A stretch of 11,852 nucleotides of DNA from Acidobacteriota bacterium (lineage in GTDB: Bacteria; Acidobacteriota; UBA4820; DSQY01): contig JAKAIJ010000069.1 in assembly GCA_021814355.1 (NCBI GenBank), forward strand, positions 1-11,852. Direction: 5' to 3'. A program made the translations under genes and the position numbers. Positions 1 through 6,200 of this stretch are shown in pieces (within the stretch, counting starts at the first letter, position 1; every line of letters starts with the position of its first letter). The notes below the pieces were generated by a model. The model searched no databases and was not told the origin of the DNA. It worked only from the letters and a program-made list of their open reading frames with translations.

Positions 1-2297
1 TTGCGGAAGGCCGCCACCTGGCGGGCCTTGGCCTCGTCGGCCATCGCCTGGAAGGTGGAACCCACGGCGGGGACCTCCGAGAAGCCCAGGATCTCCACCG
101 GCGTGCTGGGCCCCGCCTCTTCCACCCGGATGCCCTTGTCGTCGAAGAGGCCCCGGACGTGGCCGACGGTGGAGCCGCAGAGGAAGAAGTCGCCGATGCG
201 CAGGGTTCCGTCCTGGATGAGGACGGTGGCCACGGGCCCGCGGCTCCGGTCCAGCTTGGACTCCAGGACCGTTCCCATGGCCGGCGCGTCGGGGGCGGCT
301 TCGAGGTTCAGCATGTCCGCCACCAGCGCCACCATCTCGAGGAGCTCCTCGATCCCCTGGCGGGACTTGGCGCTGACGGGAACGGCCACGGCGTCGCCGC
401 CGTAGTCCTCCGTGACGATACCGTGCTGCATCAGCTCCCGCTTGACCCGCTCGGGGTCTGCGCCCGGCTTGTCCATCTTGTTGATCGCCACGACCATCGG
501 CACGTTGGCGGCCTTGCAGTGGTTGATGGCTTCGAGGGTCTGGGGCATGACGCCGTCGTCCGCCGCCACCACGAGGACGACCACGTCGGTGACTTTGGCG
601 CCCCGGGCCCGCATGAGGGTGAAGGCGGCGTGGCCGGGGGTGTCCAGGAAGACGTACTGCTTGTCCTTGTGGGTCACCTTGTAGGCGCCGATGTGCTGCG
701 TGATGCCGCCGAACTCCTTCCCCGTGATGTCAATGTTGTGGATGGCCTCCAGGAGGGAGGACTTGCCGTGGTCCACGTGGCCCATGACGGTCACCACGGG
801 GGCGCGCGGGACGCGCTCGCCCTCGGGGGCCCGCTCCTGGGTGAGCACCATCTCGTCCTCGAAGGAGATCACCTCGGCCGCGTACCCGAACAGGTTGGAG
901 ACCTGCACCGCAACCTCGGCCTCGAGGGGCTGGTTGATGGTCACCATGACGCCCTGCATCATCAGCTTGGCGATGACGTCGCGGACCTTCTGGTTCAGCT
1001 TGTCCGCCAGCTCCTTGACCGTGATTCCCTCGGGGATGAAAACGGCCTCGCCGGTCTCGGCGCTGACGCGCGCGTCGGCGAGCTCCTGCTCGATGCGGTC
1101 CTTGCGGTCCGTCCGGGCCTGCTGCTTCTCGAGCCGGCGCTCGCGCTTCGTCTTGCGCCGGGAGTCCGGGGCGGGCCCGCCGTACGCCGGGCGCTGGGAC
1201 TGAGGCGGAGGAGGGGGAGGGACGGGCCGATGGGGATGGAGCGCGGCGTCCCGGGCCGCGGCTTCCATGGCCGCGGGGGACGGAGTCCGGTCGTAGACGT
1301 GCTTCGCCGCAGGCCGTCGGTCGCGCTCGAGCCGCACCGGCGCGGGGGGCGGGGCGGTACCCGGAGCGGGGGCCTTCACCCCGGGGCCGTAGTGCATGCG
1401 CGGAGCCCGGGGACCCGGGGGAACGGACGGCCGCTGCACGAGCGGCGTGCCGGCGGGGCGGACGACGGGCGCGGGCGGCGGGGGGGTGTGGACCGGCGCG
1501 CTGGGCTTGGGCGCCGGCGGCTCTTCCCCCTCCTCGGCGGCGGGGGGGGCCGCCGGGGCCGCTTCGGCCGGGAGCGGCACGGAGGCCTCCGCCGGCTCGA
1601 CGGCCCTGGCGGCCTTCCCTCCCTTGACGGTCTTGGCGAGCCCCTCCTCGGGGGCGGGCGCCGCGCCCTCTTCGGGCGCGCCGGCGGGGGCCCAGAGCTC
1701 GGGCTCCGGGAGCGGCCCGGCCTCTGGCTCCGCAGGCCGCGCCGCCTTCGGCGCTGGCGCGGGCTTGGGGGTCGGCGGGAGGTGCTGCATGGTGGAGAGG
1801 GGCCGCGCCACCCGGAAGACGGTGTGGCCCTCCTGCTTCTTGATCTCCTGGACCACCGGCTCGTCGGCGCCCAGGGGAGCCGCGGTCTTCGGGGGCTCGG
1901 GAGCGGGTGCAGGAACCGGCTTCACGGCGGCCTTCTGGGCGCCCCGCGGCGCCCCCTGCGGGGCGGGCTTGAGATCCGCGGCCTTCTTGGCGGAGACCGC
2001 CGGTTCAGCCTTCTTGGCGCCGCCCTTCGCGGCCTTGGCGGCGGGCTTGGCGGCCGTCTTCGGGGACTCCGTCGCGGCTTCGCCGGTCTTCTTGGCGGCG
2101 GACTTGGCCGCGGTCTTCTTTCCGGGGGCCTTGGCCCTGGACCCGGCTTTCCGTCCCTTCAGCACGTCGAGGGCGGATTCATCCACCGAGGAGACGGTGG
2201 ACTTCACGTCGAACCCGTGCGCCAGGAGCTGTTCGAGGAGCTCCTGGCTCGGGAGGCCGGCCCGCTTGGCCAGCTCGTGTACGCGGACTTTCGCCAT
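1..2297 (-). CDS. infB: Translation initiation factor IF-2, 3' end outside window
   Basis: IF-2 is the GTPase that brings initiator fMet-tRNA to the 30S ribosomal subunit and promotes 50S joining. 765 codons are visible from ATG at 2297. Residues 1-50 form the first IF2-N helical domain (starts MAKVRVHELAKRAG). Residues about 55-390 are a low-complexity Ala/Pro/Lys/Glu linker. A basic helix and second IF2-N domain follow (ITVKELADKL at 425). The G domain begins at 506 with GHVDHGKS (G1); DTPGHA is at 552 (G3), NKMD at 606 (G4) and SAK at 642 (G5). Domain II follows (LDRSRGPVATVLIQDGTLRIGD) and the window edge cuts just after it, so domains III and IV are missing. The start codon lies 3 bases after the nusA stop, so translation is probably coupled; only a weak AAGGG-type site lies inside the nusA end. 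The G domain starts about 100 residues later than in E. coli IF-2, because of the long linker. Identity is certain; only the length is unknown. Confidence 0.98.
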   Translation of the reverse strand, partial: MAKVRVHELAKRAGLPSQELLEQLLAHGFDVKSTVSSVDESALDVLKGRKAGSRAKAPGKKTAAKSAAKKTGEAATESPKTAAKPAAKAAKGGAKKAEPAVSAKKAADLKPAPQGAPRGAQKAAVKPVPAPAPEPPKTAAPLGADEPVVQEIKKQEGHTVFRVARPLSTMQHLPPTPKPAPAPKAARPAEPEAGPLPEPELWAPAGAPEEGAAPAPEEGLAKTVKGGKAARAVEPAEASVPLPAEAAPAAPPAAEEGEEPPAPKPSAPVHTPPPPAPVVRPAGTPLVQRPSVPPGPRAPRMHYGPGVKAPAPGTAPPPAPVRLERDRRPAAKHVYDRTPSPAAMEAAARDAALHPHRPVPPPPPPQSQRPAYGGPAPDSRRKTKRERRLEKQQARTDRKDRIEQELADARVSAETGEAVFIPEGITVKELADKLNQKVRDVIAKLMMQGVMVTINQPLEAEVAVQVSNLFGYAAEVISFEDEMVLTQERAPEGERVPRAPVVTVMGHVDHGKSSLLEAIHNIDITGKEFGGITQHIGAYKVTHKDKQYVFLDTPGHAAFTLMRARGAKVTDVVVLVVAADDGVMPQTLEAINHCKAANVPMVVAINKMDKPGADPERVKRELMQHGIVTEDYGGDAVAVPVSAKSRQGIEELLEMVALVADMLNLEAAPDAPAMGTVLESKLDRSRGPVATVLIQDGTLRIGDFFLCGSTVGHVRGLFDDKGIRVEEAGPSTPVEILGFSEVPAVGSTFQAMADEAKARQVAAFR

Positions 2298-2300
2298 GGC

Positions 2301-3701
2301 CTACCCTTCCCCCTCTTCGTCCGCCCCGGGCGCGCCGGGATCGCCCTCCCCCTCCGCGGCGGCAGGGACCCGCCGCTTCGCCTCGGACCAGGCGCGCAGG
2401 TGCTGGAGGATACGGGGGCCGATGCCCGGGACCTCGGAGAGCTGCTCGTCGGCCACGCCGGGGAGCGCGTCGGGGTCGGCCCAGCCTTTCTTGGCGAGGG
2501 CCTCCACGACCTTGACGGGGACGCCGGGAACGTCGGGCAGCGCCACGAACTCCTCGGCGGCGGGGGCCTCCTTGCCCTCCGCGGGCCCCGCCGGCGCCTG
2601 CGCGGCCGCTTCGGCCTCGCCGCCCATCATGCTGCTCATGGCCGCCAGCAGCTCATCCTTCTTGGCGCCCTCGCTCTTCACGTCGAGCTCCCAGCCCACC
2701 AATTGGCCCGCGAGGCGCACGTTCTGGCCGCGCTTGCCGATGGTGAGGGAGAGCTGGTCCTCGGGGACGATGACCTCCATCCGCCGGGAGTCCGGGTCGC
2801 TGATGACGACGCGCGTGACCTGGGCGGGGGCAAGGGACGCCTTGACGAAATCGGAAAGCTCCTCCTTGTAGGGAATGATATCAATCTTCTCGCCCTTGAG
2901 CTCACGGGTGACGGCCTGGACGCGCATACCGCGCATGCCGATGCAGGCGCCGATGGGGTCAATGTCCCGGTCCTTCGAGAAAACGGCGATCTTGGTCCTC
3001 TCGCCGGCCTCCCGGGCGAGGTACTTGATTCCCACGGTGCCGTCGTAGATCTCGGGGACCTCCTGTTCAAAAAGCTTAGCCACGAACTCCTTCGCCCCGC
3101 GGCTCAAGAGGACCTGGCTGCCCTTGGTGTTCTCGCGGACCTCAAGAATGAGCGCCCGGAGGCGGTCCCCCTGGGCGAAGCGCTCTCCGCGGCACTGCTC
3201 CGAGGCCGGGAGGAGCGCCTCGGTGCGGCCGATGTCCACGATGACGTTTCGCTTCTCGATGCGCTTGACCACGCCGTTGATGATGGTGCCGACGCGGTCC
3301 TTGTACTCCTCGTAGATGATGCTGCGCTCGGCCTCCCGGATCTTCTGGGTGAGCACCTGCTTCGCCTGCTGGGCGGCGATGCGGCCCATGTAGGGAGTGG
3401 TCTCCAGGGGGAATTCCAGGACGTCGCCCACGCCCACGCCGGGGGCAATGGACTGGGCCTCCTCGAGGGAGAGCTCGCCCAGGGGATTCTCGACCTCGGG
3501 TCCCTCGACCACGACCTTCTTGTTGAAGCCCTCCACCTCGCCGGTCTCGGAGTTGAAGTGGCCGACGAAGGTCTCCTGGGACCGCAGCACGCGCTTGGCG
3601 GCGGCCGCCATGGCCTCCTCCAGCGCGGCGACCACGATGTCGCGGTCAATGCCTTTTTCGCGGCCCAGCAGGTCAATGGCCTGCAGCAGTTCACTGGACA
3701 T
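2301..3701 (-). CDS. nusA: Transcription termination/antitermination protein NusA
   Basis: NusA binds RNA polymerase and nascent RNA in the cytoplasm and modulates pausing, intrinsic termination and antitermination. The 466-residue product shows the family order: N-terminal RNAP-binding domain (1-130, starts MSSELLQAIDLLGREKGI), S1 domain (about 135-200, VGTIINGVVKRIEKRNVIVDIG), KH1 (about 205-280, including DPIGACIGMRGMRVQAV) and KH2 (about 285-345, SLTIGKRGQNVRLA). A Gln/Ala/Pro linker leads to one helix-hairpin-helix unit (about 385-437, LSEVPGIGPRILQHL) and an acidic tail ending GADEEGEG. E. coli NusA is 495 residues with two acidic C-terminal repeats; this one carries a shorter C-terminus. 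ATG at 3701 is preceded by GAGGAG at a 6-base spacing. It sits 16 bases after rimP and 3 bases before infB, the conserved operon order. Confidence 0.98.
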   Translation of the reverse strand: MSSELLQAIDLLGREKGIDRDIVVAALEEAMAAAAKRVLRSQETFVGHFNSETGEVEGFNKKVVVEGPEVENPLGELSLEEAQSIAPGVGVGDVLEFPLETTPYMGRIAAQQAKQVLTQKIREAERSIIYEEYKDRVGTIINGVVKRIEKRNVIVDIGRTEALLPASEQCRGERFAQGDRLRALILEVRENTKGSQVLLSRGAKEFVAKLFEQEVPEIYDGTVGIKYLAREAGERTKIAVFSKDRDIDPIGACIGMRGMRVQAVTRELKGEKIDIIPYKEELSDFVKASLAPAQVTRVVISDPDSRRMEVIVPEDQLSLTIGKRGQNVRLAGQLVGWELDVKSEGAKKDELLAAMSSMMGGEAEAAAQAPAGPAEGKEAPAAEEFVALPDVPGVPVKVVEALAKKGWADPDALPGVADEQLSEVPGIGPRILQHLRAWSEAKRRVPAAAEGEGDPGAPGADEEGEG

Positions 3702-3717
3702 GCGGATCTCCTCGCGT

Positions 3718-4200
3718 TTACTTGGCCTTCTTGGGAAACTCGAACGACAGGTTGGCTCTCTTCACGCGGGCCAGGGGGATCGGGCGCCGAACGCCGTCCG
3801 CCTCCAGAACCACGGAGTCCTGCGCCACGCCGCACAGGACCCCCTCCACCGACGCGCCGGGCTCGCCCTCCGCCGGGGCCAGGACCAGTCTGGCCCTCTC
3901 GCCGGCGAAGCGCGCGAAGTCGGCGGGCTCCCGCAGGGGGCGCTCGAGGCCCGGCGAGGAGACCTCCAGCTCGTAGGCGTGGGGCACTACGTCCTCCACG
4001 TCCAGCCGGGCCGACAGGTCCCTGGACACCCGCTCGCAGTCCTCCAAGGTGACCGGCCCATCCAGCCGGTCCAGGGTGACGCGGAACCACCAGCGCCGGC
4101 CCTGGAGCCGCTCCTCGACGCCGAACAGGAGGACGCCGTTGGCCCCGGCGGCCTCCGCGGCGAGCGCTTCCACCTTGTCGAGCCAGGTTCGGTCCTTCAA
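3718..4200 (-). CDS. rimP: Ribosome maturation factor RimP, TTG start
   Basis: RimP assists late assembly of the 30S ribosomal subunit. The 160-residue protein carries the family signature YELEVSSPGLERPL in the middle, preceded by the N-terminal alpha/beta domain (VEALAAEAAGANGVLLFGVE) and followed by a C-terminal Sm-like domain (VEGVLCGVAQDSVVLEADG). It ends FEFPKKAK. The frame stays open to 4392, but that longer version would run back through the operon promoter, the leader hairpin and the divergent carbonic anhydrase gene. I chose TTG at 4200 because GGAG (4208-4211) lies 7 bases upstream and the resulting length matches E. coli RimP (150 residues). A second TTG at 4215 lies inside the U-tract region and has no ribosome binding site. 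The start sits about 12 bases downstream of a terminator-like hairpin, so read-through would control expression of the whole operon. Confidence 0.95.
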   Translation of the reverse strand: MKDRTWLDKVEALAAEAAGANGVLLFGVEERLQGRRWWFRVTLDRLDGPVTLEDCERVSRDLSARLDVEDVVPHAYELEVSSPGLERPLREPADFARFAGERARLVLAPAEGEPGASVEGVLCGVAQDSVVLEADGVRRPIPLARVKRANLSFEFPKKAK

Positions 4201-4211
4201 CCCCGCGCTCC

Positions 4212-4240
4212 ACAAAGAAAAAAGTGGGCGAACGCCCACC
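4212..4240 (-). terminator. Hairpin plus U-tract in the rimP leader (probable attenuator)
   Basis: On the minus strand GTGGGCG (4224-4230) pairs with CGCCCAC (4233-4239), giving a 6-7 bp GC stem with a very short loop, followed at once by six T (4218-4223), a C and TTT. This is the form of an intrinsic terminator. It lies between the operon promoter and the rimP start, so it acts inside the 5' leader rather than at a gene end. No gene upstream reads toward it, so it cannot simply terminate a neighbour. Similar short GC hairpins with U-tracts have been described before rimP in other proteobacteria. NusA as the regulator is inference. Confidence 0.75.
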
Positions 4241-4251
4241 TCTTGCCTACA

Positions 4252-4280
4252 AATATAGGACAGAACACACAAAAATGCAA
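4252..4280 (-). promoter_or_regulatory. Sigma-70 promoter of rimP-nusA-infB
   Basis: Reading the minus strand, TTGCAT (4275-4280) and TATATT (4252-4257) are separated by exactly 17 bases in a locally AT-rich patch. Transcription would start near 4245, giving a leader of about 45 nt that consists almost wholly of the attenuator hairpin and the rimP ribosome binding site. No other good promoter is visible for the three-gene operon. Confidence 0.75.
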
Positions 4281-4301
4281 GGGCGGTCCCGCCACCGGGC
4301 G

Positions 4302-4330
4302 TTGCGGCGGGGGGCGCGGCTCCGTATACT
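4302..4330 (+). promoter_or_regulatory. Promoter of the carbonic anhydrase gene (leaderless arrangement)
   Basis: TTGCGG (4302-4307) and TATACT (4325-4330) are spaced by 17 bases. Only six bases (GCGCCC) separate the -10 box from the ATG at 4337, so the usual start distance places +1 on or next to the A of ATG. No ribosome binding site is present, and none could fit. It diverges from the rimP promoter with about 20 bases between the two -35 boxes. Confidence 0.65.
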
Positions 4331-4336
4331 GCGCCC

Positions 4337-4972
4337 ATGCGGGTTCTGAAGCACCTCTTCGAGCGCAACGCGGAATGGGCCGCCGGCGTCAAGAAGCGCG
4401 ACCCCGGCTTCTTCGACCGGCTCGCCGCCCAGCAGAAACCCGCCTACATGTGGATCGGCTGCTCGGACAGCCGGGTGCCCGCCAACGAGATCGTGGACCT
4501 CCCGCCCGGCGAGGTCTTCGTCCACCGGAACGTGGCCAACCTCGTCCTCCACACGGACCTCAACGTCTTGTCCGCGCTCCAGTTCGCGGTGGAGGCGCTC
4601 AAGATCAAGCACGTCATCGTCTGCGGCCACTACGGCTGCGGCGGCGTGAAGGCGGCCATGGGCACCCGGAGCCTCGGTCTCATGGACAACTGGCTGATCG
4701 AGATCAAGGACCTCCACCAGCGGCACCGCGCCGAGCTCGCCGCCCTCTCCGACGCGGCTTCCCGACTCGACCGGCTCTGCGAGCTCAACGTGGCCCAGCA
4801 GGTGGCGCGGGTCTGCCACACGCCCATTCTTCAGAAAGCCTGGCGGCGCGGCCAGGAGGTCTCGGTCCACGGGTGGATCTACGACCTGCGCGACGGGCTG
4901 CTCAAGGACCTCGGCCTCTGCGTCTCGGGCGACAAGTTCACCTCGCCCATCTACCGCCTCGGGGAGGAGTGA
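4337..4972 (+). CDS. Beta-class carbonic anhydrase
   Basis: This zinc enzyme interconverts CO2 and bicarbonate in the cytoplasm, supplying bicarbonate to carboxylases. The 211-residue protein has the beta-class active site: CSDSR with Cys42, Asp44 and Arg46, and HYGC with His98 and Cys101. These are the same residue numbers as the zinc ligands and catalytic Asp-Arg pair of E. coli Can, which is of similar length. Other family landmarks are VPANEI, GEVFVHRNVANLV and VHGWIYDLRDGLLKDL near the C-terminus. The start is fixed by the promoter placement (the -10 box ends 6 bases upstream) and by homology to the Can N-terminus (a helical LFERNAEWA-like segment). It stands alone, diverging from the rimP operon. 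A bicarbonate-linked enzyme, PEP carboxykinase, is encoded about 3 kb away, but no direct link is visible. Confidence 0.96.
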   Translation: MRVLKHLFERNAEWAAGVKKRDPGFFDRLAAQQKPAYMWIGCSDSRVPANEIVDLPPGEVFVHRNVANLVLHTDLNVLSALQFAVEALKIKHVIVCGHYGCGGVKAAMGTRSLGLMDNWLIEIKDLHQRHRAELAALSDAASRLDRLCELNVAQQVARVCHTPILQKAWRRGQEVSVHGWIYDLRDGLLKDLGLCVSGDKFTSPIYRLGEE

Positions 4973-5140
4973 GGGGGCTTTGCCGCATAAGTGGGTGCGC
5001 GCGTGCGCGATTTTGATGGGTGCGGGGACGAAGGGGGCGAGCGGCCTGCGCCGCGGCCCCTGGGCGTTGCGCCGCGACCCGCGCTCGCCTCGTGTCCACT
5101 AGGATGAACCGGAGCCTATCCAGGGAGGTGCGAGAGCGCC

Positions 5141-5524
5141 ATGCCGCCGCAGGTCGAGATATCGGTGACGCCCGCGTACGTCCGCGCGAAGATGGCCGGG
5201 ATAGCCAACAACGAGGAGGCCCTCGAGGCCTGGGCGCAGATCTTGGGGGTCTGCGCCGAGAACAACCTGGCGCGGATCCTGGCCGAGATAGACATCCAAG
5301 AAGAGCGGCCCATCAGCGAGTACTTCCGGTTCGGCGAGCGTCTGAGCGCGTTCGATTGGCCCCGGGGGGCCAAGGTCGCCGTCGTCTGCGCCCCCAGCAC
5401 TAAGGCCGCGTGCCTCTTTACGGAGAACGTCCTCGTCAACCGGCGGGCCCTCGAAACGGGGGTCTTCGACGAGGTCGCCGCGGCCGAGCTGTGGCTCGCC
5501 GGCGGGAGAACCACCACCGGCTGA
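5141..5524 (+). CDS. Small STAS/SpoIIAA-like fold protein, function unknown
   Basis: A 127-residue soluble protein with no signal peptide or membrane segment. It starts at ATG 5141 with GGGAGGTG about ten bases upstream. Its pattern recalls small SpoIIAA-like/STAS-type domains in many bacteria: an N-terminal strand (VEISVTPAYVRAKMAG), a helix followed by a strand in which a position or turn is set (CAENNLARILAEIDIQEERPISEYFRFGERL), a core strand (GAKVAVVCAP), and a closing segment of the form F-x-E-x-V-x-x-N-R ... VFD-x-x-x-A-x-x-WL. That last motif is what suggested the family. Typical members have a serine or acidic residue in the central strand; here it is AEIDIQEE. No anti-sigma factor or kinase partner is adjacent, so any regulatory role is unsupported. 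The assignment is by pattern recall and needs a profile search. Confidence 0.6.
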   Translation: MPPQVEISVTPAYVRAKMAGIANNEEALEAWAQILGVCAENNLARILAEIDIQEERPISEYFRFGERLSAFDWPRGAKVAVVCAPSTKAACLFTENVLVNRRALETGVFDEVAAAELWLAGGRTTTG

Positions 5525-5550
5525 GGCTCGCGGAGATCATCGCCCCCGCG

Positions 5551-5820
5551 GGCGGCGGGGGCAACGGCCTCCTGGCCGTCCTTCTCGGGATGCCCTGGGA
5601 GTCCGCTCTCCCCCTCTTCGGCAGTAAGAGGCTGGGAAGTTCCTCGGCCAGGCTGAGCCAGCCGGACCCGATCGCCCTGGGGAACCGCGGGCAAGGTGGC
5701 GTTCCTCCTGGACCGGCGCTGTCCCCTCGACGAGGTACCCTAGGCATTCCACTACCTGGGGGAGGGCGTGCCAAGGGAAAGGTGGTCATCCGGCGCGCGG
5801 ACGATCCGGCCGGCGGCTGA
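5551..5820 (+). pseudogene. Decayed C-terminus of a quinone-reductase-like MDR dehydrogenase
   Basis: Three reading-frame pieces, in order, match the end of zinc-type/NADPH:quinone reductase MDR proteins. The first (about 5551-5683) reads LFGSKRLGSSSARLSQPDPIAL, recalling the family segment around P-F-x-S-Q-K-L and the following helix. After a shift, 5684-5767 reads TAGKVAFLLDRRCPLDEVP, a TAG stop at 5741, then AFHYLGEG; family members have AGKV-x-P-V-I-D-R-x-Y-P-L-S-E-V-P-E-A-x-x-Y-L-x-E-G. After a second shift, 5770-5817 reads AKGKVVIRRADDPAGG and stops at 5820. At least two frameshifts plus one nonsense codon are needed, and the nucleotide-binding and N-terminal parts are absent, so this is a dead fragment. 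It lies directly after the STAS-like gene, which shows where the missing part was lost. Confidence 0.65.
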
Positions 5821-5853
5821 GGCGGGCTGGCCCCGCACAGCGGCGGACGATAT

Positions 5854-5918
5854 ATACAGAGCGTCCTGAATGATTGCGTATTCGGAATTAGCTGTCTATG
5901 GCAAGGGACGCTCTGTAT
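5854..5918. repeat. 65-bp AT-rich element with 13-bp perfect inverted ends (MITE-like)
   Basis: ATACAGAGCGTCC at 5854-5866 is perfectly inverted at 5906-5918 (GGACGCTCTGTAT). The 39 bases between are clearly AT-richer than the flanks. Read as TA-CAGAGCGTCC ... GGACGCTCTG-TA, the arms fit a small element of IS630/Tc1-mariner type, which duplicates a TA target. No transposase is encoded, so it would be a non-autonomous MITE or an internally deleted remnant. A simple stem-loop in RNA is the alternative; no U-tract follows, so it is a poor terminator. Confidence 0.6.
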
Positions 5919-6169
5919 TCGCGGGGAAGGCGGCCTTCGGCCGCGCAAGGGTTTGGCTGTCCGCCCTGGCCCAGGCGAAGCTCTCTGTGGGAGCGGCGCT
6001 GGGCCAGGCGTTCTTCGCACGGCGGCTGGCGCTCGAAGCTCCATGGGTTCGCTTCTCGCGCCGCATCCGCATGCTCGAACCCCCGCGGGCCCTACCGGGG
6101 GAGACCACCGCGCTTGGCCTCCCCCGGACCCCCACCCGCATCCAGCGCGCAAAGATTTGCGGCGCGCTG
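5919..6169. other. Intergenic stretch without a convincing gene
   Basis: Together with 5821-5853 this is the gene-free gap between the dehydrogenase remnant and the HD-GYP gene. Open frames on both strands here have Arg/Ala/Pro-rich, featureless translations and no ribosome binding sites. The only structure seen is GCGGCC-TTC-GGCCGC at 5930-5944, a tight 6-bp hairpin just outside the inverted-repeat element. It may be further decayed coding sequence, but I recognise no protein family in it. Confidence 0.5.
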
Positions 6170-6175
6170 TATAAT
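6170..6175 (+). promoter_or_regulatory. -10 box of the TPR/HD-GYP gene
   Basis: A consensus TATAAT lies 25 bases before the ATG at 6201, in otherwise GC-rich sequence, with GGGAGGGG (6191-6198) between as ribosome binding site. Transcription start would be near 6182, giving a leader of about 19 nt. No good -35 hexamer is found 16-18 bases upstream, so the promoter may be weak or need an activator. Confidence 0.5.
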
Positions 6176-6200
6176 TCCGCCAGGCGAACCGGGAGGGGCG

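Noticed and set aside
159..4052. Open frame of about 1,300 codons on the plus strand opposite infB, nusA and rimP
   Set aside because: Its translation is His/Leu/Gly/Arg-rich with no family motif; it is the antisense shadow expected in high-GC genes with strong third-position GC bias.
4995..5015. GC hairpin followed by ATTTTG after the carbonic anhydrase gene, as a terminator
   Set aside because: The stem is only four pairs in an alternating GCGC run and the T-run is four bases; too weak to call.
6040..6085. Minus-strand GGTTCGAGC near 6076 as a tRNA T-loop
   Set aside because: The flanking bases do not pair as a T-stem and no acceptor or anticodon arm is found.
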